Positions 24,259 through 31,178 of a stretch of 40,390 nucleotides of DNA are shown in pieces. Under the pieces are notes generated by a model. That model was not told the origin of the DNA. It did not search any database and worked only from the letters and a program-made list of their open reading frames with translations. This DNA is from JAHIGH01 sp964564035. Its GTDB lineage: Bacteria; Patescibacteriota; Microgenomatia; Levybacterales; UBA12049. The translations under genes were made by a program, and so were the position numbers. The stretch covers positions 1 to 40,390 of the forward strand of contig CAZLZN010000012.1 in NCBI GenBank assembly GCA_964564035.1, given 5' to 3'. Each line of letters starts with the position of its first letter. The first letter of the stretch is position 1.

Positions 24259-25072
24259 TATACCTGCCAACAAAATTTACGAACTAGAAACATCAGAATT
24301 ACAATCTAATCCGCTTCAACCCCGGGGAGTGATTATACCCGATACGCTTACAGACCTTGTAGAATCAATCAGAGAACAGGGGATACTAGAGCCGATTGTT
24401 GTGGCAAAAACACCCGCCGGGTATCAGATCATCGCGGGTGAGAGAAGATGGAGAGCAGCAAAAATCCTGGGACTTAAAAAAGTACCGGTTGTTGTCAAAG
24501 AAACTACCCCGCAGGGTATGCTCGAGATGTCTATAGTCGAAAATATTCAGAGGGAAGATTTGAATCCTATTGAGCGGGCACTGGCTTACAGAAGACTGAT
24601 CGATGAATTCGGTCTAGGTACTACGGAAGTTGCCAAAAGGGTCGGTAAGAGCGTGCCAGCTGTTTCGAATACAATCCGATTGTTATCTTTGCCGGATGCC
24701 ATCAAGGACGCATTGGTCGCGGGAGTTATCACTGAAGGTCACGTGAGACCGCTGTTGTCGCTTGGAGACCAAAAGCTGATGCTTGAGGTGTTTAAAACTA
24801 TCCTAAAAGAGAATTTTACCGTCAGGCAGACTGAAGAGTATGCCAGAAAAATAAAAGGCGATGTACAAAAGAAGGAACCGAAGAATGAAAAAGCTCATCT
24901 CTGGATTCCCGAACAGGACCAGATGGCTAAAGAAATTCAGGAAAAATATGATGCCGATGACGTCTCTATCCAACAATCAGGCAGGCAAGTAAGAGTGGTT
25001 ATAGTTATGAAAGGCGACCCGACAAAGACTACAGATAAGCTTAGACAATTACATCAGAGTTTAACTTCTTAA
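24251..25072 (+). CDS. parB: ParB/Spo0J family chromosome partition protein
   Basis: A 273-residue ParB. The N-terminal ParB/sulfiredoxin-like CTPase domain has LQSNPLQPR, the segment LVESIREQGILEPIVV and the CTP-binding box GERRWRAAKILG (63-74), followed by SIVENIQREDLNPIE. A helix-turn-helix (TEVAKRVGKSVPAVSNTIRLL) and EGHVRPLL complete the DNA-binding part, then a short C-terminal dimerisation region. ParB loads at parS and recruits SMC. No parA and no convincing parS are in the window. The start overlaps rpmA by 8 bases, so it is read from the rpmA promoter. It ends one base short of the convergent lepB. Confidence 0.93.
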   Translation: MNNIPANKIYELETSELQSNPLQPRGVIIPDTLTDLVESIREQGILEPIVVAKTPAGYQIIAGERRWRAAKILGLKKVPVVVKETTPQGMLEMSIVENIQREDLNPIERALAYRRLIDEFGLGTTEVAKRVGKSVPAVSNTIRLLSLPDAIKDALVAGVITEGHVRPLLSLGDQKLMLEVFKTILKENFTVRQTEEYARKIKGDVQKKEPKNEKAHLWIPEQDQMAKEIQEKYDADDVSIQQSGRQVRVVIVMKGDPTKTTDKLRQLHQSLTS

Positions 25073-25073
25073 A

Positions 25074-25637
25074 TCATTCCGAAAACGGATTTTTAATTAC
25101 ACGCATTGAATTTAGAGGCCAATATACGAAAAACGATACTCCTTCAAGATCTTTTCCCGGCAAATAGCCCCACTCTCTGGAGTCAGAGCTGAAAGGGCGG
25201 TTATCTCCCATAACAAAATAAGATCCGTCCGGCACTGTAGTTGATTGTCCTTCAATTAGAAAAGACCCGGGATAGGTGCGTACGTCCGAGGCTAAATACA
25301 CACTTTCATCAAGAAGATTGCCGTTTAAATAGACTCTGCCGTCTTTGAGCATAACCGAATCTCCACCGACTCCTATAATTCGTTTGATGAAGTCTTTTTC
25401 GTTGTCGGTCGGGGCTTTGAATACAATTACATCCCCGCGCTGAGGCGCCGAGAACCTGAGGCCGATGAGATTGGTAAGTATATATTCACCATTCTTGAAA
25501 GTGGGGTACATGGAATCTCCGCTGACCTGAAACGGACGAAGTATAAAAATGTAGATGACCAGAAAAATTGACGCGGCCATCAAAAAAGTCTGAGCAATAT
25601 CGATAAAGATGTTGTAGATTTTTTTGAGTATTTCCAT
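25074..25637 (-). CDS. lepB: Signal peptidase I
   Basis: A 187-residue type I signal peptidase (S26A) with one N-terminal membrane anchor (about 15-35). The nucleophile is Ser42 in SGDSMYPTF and the general base Lys85 in DFIKRIIGVGGD; the conserved GDNRPFSSDSREWG box follows. It cleaves signal peptides on the outer face of the membrane, so it processes exported proteins such as the 743-residue propeller protein in this window. Full length and intact. The promoter is well placed on the minus strand (25649-25678). Confidence 0.96.
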   Translation of the reverse strand: MEILKKIYNIFIDIAQTFLMAASIFLVIYIFILRPFQVSGDSMYPTFKNGEYILTNLIGLRFSAPQRGDVIVFKAPTDNEKDFIKRIIGVGGDSVMLKDGRVYLNGNLLDESVYLASDVRTYPGSFLIEGQSTTVPDGSYFVMGDNRPFSSDSREWGYLPGKDLEGVSFFVYWPLNSMRVIKNPFSE

Positions 25638-25648
25638 AGGTAAAATTT

Positions 25649-25678
25649 ATTATCTCAATAGGTGTTTGTATTTGTCAA
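25649..25678 (-). promoter_or_regulatory. Promoter of lepB
   Basis: Minus strand TTGACA (complement of 25673-25678), 18-base spacer, GATAAT (complement of 25649-25654), ending 11 bases before the ATG. Confidence 0.65.
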
Positions 25679-25725
25679 CGATAAATGTTTTTGATAAGAT
25701 TACCTGAAGTCTAAAGTGAGTAATT

Positions 25726-25799
25726 GGCCGATTAGCTCAGCTGGCTAGAGCGTTGCATTCACATTGCAAAAGTCGGGGGTTCAAATCCCTCATCGGCTA
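25726..25799 (+). tRNA. tRNA-Val (CAC)
   Basis: A 74-base cloverleaf: acceptor GGCCGAT (25726-25732) pairs with ATCGGCT (first pair G-U), D arm GCTC/GAGC, anticodon arm TTGCA-TTCACAT-TGCAA with anticodon CAC, T arm GGGGG-TTCAAAT-CCCTC with a terminal mismatch, discriminator A at 25799. CCA is not encoded. Confidence 0.94.
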
Positions 25800-25827
25800 C
25801 AAAAATCGAAGTAAGTAATTATTTATG

Positions 25828-26673
25828 CTATGCCGCTCGGTCTAGTTGGCTTTTATTATTTCGCGTTTCTTTTTCCTTTTTTGAGCGTTTCAGTATAGCT
25901 TTAATATCTCTACTGCTAATTTCATCTTGTTGTGTTAATAATCTTTTCATTAAAGTTGAGTTGCTTATGCCTGATGCTACGGTTAAGCCCTGTTCGGCTA
26001 ATAGATTTCTTAAGTCCTGAGTAGAAGTTTCCAATTGCTTAATATATTCGGTGTTCGCGAAGAAGGGAGGAGCTATTTCTAATTCTATCCGCTGTAAGGT
26101 TTCGGGTATTGTGATGATTGTATCGCCCGCGGCTTCTAATAGAAGGCCGTTTTGGTGTCTGAAAAGTCTTTTTTCTCTGTGTTTGATAAATGGCTGAGAT
26201 GTTACAAAGTCTTTGGGCTCGCTGACTCCTGCTCTATATAAGCCTTCCCGGATTGCTAACTTTTTGGACGCGGCAGATGAGAATGGAATTACCTGGTATT
26301 CTACTTTTGTAGATGCTGAGCTTTTTGATGTTTTAGATTTTTGCGTTTCCGGAGCCGGATGAACATAATGAGTATCCGATGTATCGATGAGTTTACGCTT
26401 GGGGCGTACTACTCCTTTATTCGGATCTTCTTCAAATAGTATAACTGTAACGTGATCAGTGCCGTTTTTTTCAATTTTTGTTCCCTGCGCGGCATATACT
26501 ACATGTCTAAATGATTCAGAGCCGGCCAAGTTAGTATACTGCACCAAATCGGGTAAGTTGAGGCCTGCTATTATTTGGCGCATATTCACTCTGCCTGCAA
26601 TACAGGTTTTTGTCTCGGATTCGACAAAAGTTGACCAGGAAGGAATAGGCCCATTTTCTTTATTATGTCCCAT
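25828..26673 (-). CDS. Orphan protein of unknown function next to tRNA-Val
   Basis: A 281-residue soluble protein without signal peptide or membrane helix that I do not recognise. The N-terminal about 90 residues look like a mixed alpha/beta domain (TCIAGRVNMRQIIAGLNLPD; HVTVILFEEDP). A Ser/Lys/Thr-rich linker (about 108-125) follows, then a second domain (VEYQVIPFSSAASKKLAIREG; TIITIPETLQRIELEIAPPFF) and a charged helical tail (SSRDIKAILKRSKKEKE). Its promoter is one of the best in the window. It sits alone, divergent from hflX and 28 bases from the tRNA-Val 3' end, a position used by integrated elements, but no integrase or att repeat is seen. Confidence 0.7.
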   Translation of the reverse strand: MGHNKENGPIPSWSTFVESETKTCIAGRVNMRQIIAGLNLPDLVQYTNLAGSESFRHVVYAAQGTKIEKNGTDHVTVILFEEDPNKGVVRPKRKLIDTSDTHYVHPAPETQKSKTSKSSASTKVEYQVIPFSSAASKKLAIREGLYRAGVSEPKDFVTSQPFIKHREKRLFRHQNGLLLEAAGDTIITIPETLQRIELEIAPPFFANTEYIKQLETSTQDLRNLLAEQGLTVASGISNSTLMKRLLTQQDEISSRDIKAILKRSKKEKETRNNKSQLDRAA

Positions 26674-26682
26674 AGTAAGTGT

Positions 26683-26710
26683 ATTATATAATAAAGCGTA
26701 TAATAGTCAA
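26683..26710 (-). promoter_or_regulatory. Promoter of the 281-residue orphan
   Basis: Minus strand TTGACT (complement of 26705-26710), 16-base spacer, TATAAT (complement of 26683-26688). The ATG is 9 bases after the -10. Confidence 0.65.
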
Positions 26711-26750
26711 GTTATTACAGTATATACCAATTCTAAACCATCTTAGTTTA

Positions 26751-26825
26751 TTTATCCCCCTACGCGGAAAATCACAAGCGTCTTTAGGAATGCTCATGAT
26801 AGCGAGTATAATCATAGCATAAGCT
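26751..26825 (+). repeat. Dispersed intergenic repeat, copy B
   Basis: Gapless match to 1126-1200 at about 56 of 75 bases. It lies in the divergent space between the orphan and hflX. The following bases (26845-26880) contain a short CCGCTTCGGCGG-type hairpin, another motif of small intergenic palindromes. Confidence 0.55.
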
Positions 26826-26952
26826 CAAGGATTACCGCGATGATGGATTCCGCTTCGGCGGGATTTCGCTCCAGATTGCGCGTATAATATTAGATCCCGA
26901 GTACAAGCGAACGGGAGCTACATATACTATAATGTAATTAATTAACAGATAG

Positions 26953-28086
26953 ATGACAAATATCAGACAATTTTTACTGGTAAGTATAAAGCCAAGAAAT
27001 AAAGCCGAAAAAGAAGTGTTTTTGGAACTAAAGGAGCTTAAGGAGCTTGTTGATGCCTATGATGGAAAAGTAGTCGATTTTGTGGTGCAAAATCGGGAAG
27101 TGCATGATAAGGGCTTGTATCTGGGACTAGGTAAAATAGAGGAGGTTAAAGAAATAATTAAAATTAAGAAAATCGATGTCGTTGTCTTGAATGCGATCAT
27201 AAAACCGGGTCAACTGTTTGATATGAAAAATTTATGGCTCAAATCAAATCCTAATATTGAAGTCTGGGACAGGGTTGATCTGATTCTGCATATCTTTGCT
27301 CGTCATGCAAAAACTGCTGAGGCAAAAATGCAGATAGAGCTTGCTTCAATGAGGCATATGGGTCCGCGTATTTATGGTATGGGTGAGGTTTTGTCCAGGC
27401 AAGGAGGGAGTATAGGCACACGCGGAATCGGGGAAACAAACACCGAGCGTATGAAAAGACACTGGCGTGAACAAATGAAAGCGACCTCCGATAAGTTAGA
27501 TAAACTTATTCAGCAAAAGTACAATCAACATGAGCGAAGGCGGAGAAATGGTATTCTGACTATATCTATTATCGGATATACAAATGCCGGGAAGACATCG
27601 CTTTTTAATCTCTTAACCGGTAAAGATAAGAGCGCAAAAGATTCGTTGTTTGTGACTTTGGATAGCGCTGTAGGAAGAGTGTACTCTAAGAATTTGAAGC
27701 GGGACTTATTGGTCAGCGATACGATCGGTTTTATTAGTAATCTGCCGGCAAAATTAGTCGACGCGTTTAAATCGACGCTTATGGAGTCAATTAATGCCGA
27801 TATACTGATCCAGGTTATAGATATCTCGGACGAGGATTATGAGAATAAGATCGAGGCCGTAGATAGAATACTTTCAGAACTAAGTATAGCAGAAAAGACA
27901 AGAATTTATGTTTTTAATAAAATAGATAAAGCTCAAAGAATAGATAAAGATTCGCTTGTGAAAAAGAATAAAAGTTATTTCCCGGTATTTATATCAGTGA
28001 AAAAAAAGCTTGGAATTAATAGTTTGTTAGAACAAGTTGAAACTCTAATATTGAATAGCGAAAAATATTCTGTTGATGTTATATAG
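26953..28086 (+). CDS. hflX: GTPase HflX
   Basis: A 377-residue HflX, a ribosome-associated GTPase linked to splitting stalled ribosomes under stress. The N-terminal HflX domain includes FVVQNREVHDKGLYLGLGKIEEV and EVWDRVDLILHIFARHAKT, followed by the Gly-rich linker SRQGGSIGTRGIGETNTE. G1 is GYTNAGKTS (208-216), G3 is DTIGFISNLP with the usual DxxG-type Thr-Ile-Gly, and G4 is NKID. The coiled coil between domains carries KATSDKLDKLIQQKYN. TATAAT (26928-26933) lies 19 bases upstream of the ATG. Its tail overlaps convergent msrA by 8 bases. Confidence 0.95.
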   Translation: MTNIRQFLLVSIKPRNKAEKEVFLELKELKELVDAYDGKVVDFVVQNREVHDKGLYLGLGKIEEVKEIIKIKKIDVVVLNAIIKPGQLFDMKNLWLKSNPNIEVWDRVDLILHIFARHAKTAEAKMQIELASMRHMGPRIYGMGEVLSRQGGSIGTRGIGETNTERMKRHWREQMKATSDKLDKLIQQKYNQHERRRRNGILTISIIGYTNAGKTSLFNLLTGKDKSAKDSLFVTLDSAVGRVYSKNLKRDLLVSDTIGFISNLPAKLVDAFKSTLMESINADILIQVIDISDEDYENKIEAVDRILSELSIAEKTRIYVFNKIDKAQRIDKDSLVKKNKSYFPVFISVKKKLGINSLLEQVETLILNSEKYSVDVI

Positions 28087-28639
28087 TATGCTCTTCTTTT
28101 AGGCTGCCGGAATAGTTTTTTAATAGTTTTTGTATTTTAGGTTCAATGATCAGTTTGCAGTATGGATAATCCGGGTTCAAATCATAAAAGTTTTGATGAT
28201 ATTCTTCCGCTAAGTAGAAATTTTTGTAAGGCAATACTTCAGTAACAATTTTATCCGCAAATTTACCTGTATTCTGAAGTTCGTTTATGCTTTTTTGGGC
28301 TTCCTGCTTTTGCTCTGCGTCATGATAGAAAATTATGGATCTATATTGGGTGCCGACATCATTGCCCTGACGGTTCGGCGTAGTCGGATCGTGAACAGCC
28401 CAAAATACTTCAAGCAGTTGAGAAAATGAAATTTTTTGTGAGTCAAACTTGATTTGAATGACTTCAGCGTGACCGCTGTTTCCTGAAGATACGGTTTCAT
28501 AGTGAGGATTTTTTGTATGACCGCCTGAATAGCCGGATGTTACGGATATTATGCCTTTGAGTCTTTTGAAGACAGCTTCCGTGCACCAAAAACAGCCGCC
28601 GCCGAGCGTAGCTGTCTGTTGTTTTGTATCAAGTATCAT
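28079..28639 (-). CDS. msrA: Peptide methionine-(S)-sulfoxide reductase MsrA
   Basis: A 186-residue MsrA that reduces the S-epimer of methionine sulfoxide. The active site GGGCFWCTEAVF has catalytic Cys16. The GYSGGHTKNPHYETVSSG block, HAEVIQIKFD and FWAVHDPTTPNRQGNDVGTQYRS are all present; the C-terminal region has a single later Cys for disulfide recycling (YCKLIIEP). Its start codon lies inside a heptamer tandem repeat and 3 bases after the msrB stop. No Shine-Dalgarno is visible, so translation probably depends on coupling to msrB. Confidence 0.96.
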   Translation of the reverse strand: MILDTKQQTATLGGGCFWCTEAVFKRLKGIISVTSGYSGGHTKNPHYETVSSGNSGHAEVIQIKFDSQKISFSQLLEVFWAVHDPTTPNRQGNDVGTQYRSIIFYHDAEQKQEAQKSINELQNTGKFADKIVTEVLPYKNFYLAEEYHQNFYDLNPDYPYCKLIIEPKIQKLLKNYSGSLKEEHTI

Positions 28640-28658
28640 GTATTAAGTATTAAGTATT
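28626..28658 (+). repeat. Heptamer repeat spanning the msrB stop and msrA start
   Basis: Plus-strand units GTATCAA, GTATCAT, GTATTAA, GTATTAA and GTATT, in phase over 33 bases. On the minus strand, which is the coding strand here, the msrB stop TAA lies in one unit and the msrA ATG in the next. The units match the array at 19072. Confidence 0.85.
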
Positions 28659-29026
28659 TTTTTAAATTTTAGAGAGCAGGAGTTTATGCAATATCTTTTG
28701 CCGGTAGAATCAGCCGGTCCGTCATCGAAAACGTGTCCTAAGTGAGCGCCGCATTTTTTGCAAACAACTTCGGTGCGCGACATGTCATGACTTGTGTCTT
28801 CGATTAAATCGATATTTTGGACATTAACCGGTTTGTCAAAGCTCGGCCAACCGGAACCGCTGTCGAATTTGGCATCGGATGAAAAAAGTTCAGCACCGCA
28901 AACTATACAGTTATAAATGCCAGTATCTTTGTTGTATAAATATTTACCTGTAAATGGCGCTTCTGTCGCTTTTTCCTGTGTGACTTTGAATTGGAGTTGA
29001 GTCAATTTATTTAGGTTAGTTTTCAT
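28643..29026 (-). CDS. msrB: Peptide methionine-(R)-sulfoxide reductase MsrB
   Basis: A 127-residue MsrB that reduces the R-epimer of methionine sulfoxide. Two zinc-binding pairs are seen (CIVCG and CKKCG), with the SGSGWPSFDKPV block, GHVFDDGPADSTGKRY and the catalytic Cys in RYCINSCSLKF. ATG 29026 is chosen: an in-frame upstream GTG at 29041 would run through a TGTATAAT -10 box (complement of 29033-29038 for TATAAT) that ends 6 bases before this ATG. The gene leads an msrB-msrA operon and is divergent from the GT4 gene. Confidence 0.95.
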   Translation of the reverse strand: MKTNLNKLTQLQFKVTQEKATEAPFTGKYLYNKDTGIYNCIVCGAELFSSDAKFDSGSGWPSFDKPVNVQNIDLIEDTSHDMSRTEVVCKKCGAHLGHVFDDGPADSTGKRYCINSCSLKFKKILNT

Positions 29027-29032
29027 AAATTT

Positions 29033-29038
29033 ATTATA
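29033..29038 (-). promoter_or_regulatory. -10 box of the msrB-msrA operon
   Basis: Minus strand TGTATAAT ending 6 bases before the msrB ATG; the mRNA is probably leaderless. It decides the start codon. Confidence 0.6.
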
Positions 29039-29080
29039 CACTGCAAATTAAGTCTAAATGTAATAAAATATAAAGAAAAT

Positions 29081-30118
29081 ATGAAAATAGTTTTTCTGGC
29101 GAGACGATTTTATCCTTTGATCGGTGGAGTTGAGAAGCATGTGCTTCAGATAAGCAAAAGGCTAATTGAACAAGGGCATAAAATTACTGTTATTACGCAA
29201 TATCCGAACTCAGAGGAAGCGGGCGGGTATCTAAAAGAGTCAGAAGTTTTTCGCGGTATAAATATTATTCGAATAAAAGCCAGACCGGAAGATATTATTT
29301 TTAAATTTAGAATTTGGAGAGAGATACTAAAATTAACAAGTGTTTTTGAGAGTGCCGATGTTGTTCATTGTCATGATGTATTTTATTGGTATTTGCCTTT
29401 GAGGTTTTTATTGCCACGAAAACCTGTTTTTACTACTTTTCACGGTTATGAAGGATACCCTATTTCCAGGCGCGCGTTAATTGTGAGGAAATTATCTGAA
29501 AAGTTGTCATACGGCAATATGTGTATCGGCGATTTTATAAAAAAATGGTATGGCACAAATCCGGATATTGTTTCCTATGGAGCTGTTGATTCTCCTGATG
29601 AAGTTAAAAACACTAATAAAGCGCAAAAAAACGGTGCAGTTTTTGTCGGCAGACTTGATGTACAAACAGGCATTTTGGATTATGTAAAAGCAGTTGAGTT
29701 AATCAGAGAGCGTGCAAAAGGATTTGGTTTTGTAGCGGCAGGCGACGGAGTTTATAAGGATAATATTGAAAATAAAGTTGAGGTATTGGGTTTTATTGAA
29801 AAGCCTGAAAAACTGTTCCTGGAATACCGTTTCGCGTTTGTATCAAGATATTTGTCTATACTTGAGGCGATGGCGCATCAAAGACTTGTTTTTGCTCTTT
29901 ATGATAATCCTGTGAAGCGTGATTATCTGGAAATGGCGCCTTTTTCAAAATATATAATTATTGAATCGGATCCTTTGAAATTAGCTGAAAAGGTAAGTTA
30001 TTATATGAGAAACCCAATGGAGGAAAAAAAGTTAGTAGAACAGGGATTTAAGTGGGTTAAAAATCAAACATGGGATAAGCTTGCTCAGGATTATTTGAAG
30101 TTATGGATAGGAAAATAG
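29081..30118 (+). CDS. Glycosyltransferase family 4 protein
   Basis: A 345-residue GT-B-fold retaining glycosyltransferase. The N-terminal acceptor domain begins MKIVFLARRFYPLIGGVEKHV with the family's Gly-Gly-x-E loop, then ADVVHCHDVFYW and TTFHGYEGYP. The C-terminal donor half contains GAVFVGRLDVQTGI and VLGFIEKPEKLF. The usual EGFGLxxxEA donor motif is reduced to SRYLSILEAMAHQRLV, keeping the second Glu. It likely transfers a sugar from a nucleotide donor to a surface glycan or lipid-linked intermediate. TAAAAT (29064-29069) lies 11 bases before the ATG. It overlaps the next gene by 16 bases. Confidence 0.9.
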   Translation: MKIVFLARRFYPLIGGVEKHVLQISKRLIEQGHKITVITQYPNSEEAGGYLKESEVFRGINIIRIKARPEDIIFKFRIWREILKLTSVFESADVVHCHDVFYWYLPLRFLLPRKPVFTTFHGYEGYPISRRALIVRKLSEKLSYGNMCIGDFIKKWYGTNPDIVSYGAVDSPDEVKNTNKAQKNGAVFVGRLDVQTGILDYVKAVELIRERAKGFGFVAAGDGVYKDNIENKVEVLGFIEKPEKLFLEYRFAFVSRYLSILEAMAHQRLVFALYDNPVKRDYLEMAPFSKYIIIESDPLKLAEKVSYYMRNPMEEKKLVEQGFKWVKNQTWDKLAQDYLKLWIGK

Positions 30119-31146
30119 CAATTAAGCCGAAGAGATTATTTTGGGCGGATGTAATACGCGTGATAGCAATTTTTTTGGTGATACAAATACATACTTCTTC
30201 TTTTTTGGCCGGGTATAGCGCTTTTAACAGCTTGCTTAAAAATTTTTTAAGCATCAGTGTTCCCCTGTTTGTAATGTTAAGCGGTTCACTTTTGTTAGGC
30301 AAAGCTGAAAGTTATGGGATTTTTTTTCATAAAAGAATATTTAAGCTTTTATTTATATGGCTAATATGGACATTAATATATATGATTTATAACTTTTATT
30401 TTCATAACGAAATGATAAGCAAGGAGTTTTTCGAGAACGGATATGCGGGTATTTCGCATTGGGTAAAATTTTATTTACAATATTTTCTCTCGGTGCTATG
30501 GTTTATTCCTATGATCTTTGGTATTTATCTAATCACTCCTTTCTTTCGAAGATTGGTAAACAACTTCAATAAAACAGATAATTTATATTTTTTGATACTT
30601 TGGTTCATGGGCTTTTCGGTGTTGCCTTATATATTCAATAATCCTGTATTTCCTGTCTGGAATCCGAGTTTTGTAATGGCACCAATTCAATTTAGCGGAT
30701 ACTTTATACTAGGATATTTAATATATAAAAAAAAATTGTTTGCGAATTTGTCTCTGCGGCTTGTTTCTCTGGGAATAGCTTTGCCTATCTTAATAAGCAT
30801 GATTTCAATAAATAATTATTATGTGAGCAATTTGACAACAGGTTTTTTATCACCGGGCACTGTTATTTCGGCATTGATGCTTTTTATTTTAATTTATAGA
30901 GTTTTAGAAAAAAAGGATATTTATATAAATAATAAGTTGAGAATAGTAATGCGCGTTTCGGCGCAATCAGTGTTTGGTGTGTATTTGATACATGGAATTT
31001 TGCTTGACTTGAGTTATAGTTATTTGTTTGATTTTTTTAAACAGACTAATACTCTGGTTTTTTCCGGAATAATATTTTTTTTGCTATGCTTTGGATTAGT
31101 GATTATAATGAAGAAAATACCTTTGGTAAAATACTTATTGCCTTGA
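30103..31146 (+). CDS. Acyltransferase family 3 membrane protein
   Basis: A 347-residue integral membrane protein with about 10 spans. The acyltransferase-3 signature is present: RLFWADVIRVIAIFLVIQIHTSSF, with the catalytic-type His in QIHTS, and SISVPLFVMLSGSLLLG after the second span. The family O-acetylates or otherwise acylates exported glycans and lipids. Its start lies inside the end of the GT4 gene (16-base overlap), so both are co-translated and may act on the same surface glycan. It converges with the 743-residue secreted protein 32 bases on. Confidence 0.9.
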   Translation: MDRKIAIKPKRLFWADVIRVIAIFLVIQIHTSSFLAGYSAFNSLLKNFLSISVPLFVMLSGSLLLGKAESYGIFFHKRIFKLLFIWLIWTLIYMIYNFYFHNEMISKEFFENGYAGISHWVKFYLQYFLSVLWFIPMIFGIYLITPFFRRLVNNFNKTDNLYFLILWFMGFSVLPYIFNNPVFPVWNPSFVMAPIQFSGYFILGYLIYKKKLFANLSLRLVSLGIALPILISMISINNYYVSNLTTGFLSPGTVISALMLFILIYRVLEKKDIYINNKLRIVMRVSAQSVFGVYLIHGILLDLSYSYLFDFFKQTNTLVFSGIIFFLLCFGLVIIMKKIPLVKYLLP

Positions 31147-31178
31147 AGATGTGTTGGGGAGAAGCAATTTTATAGAAA

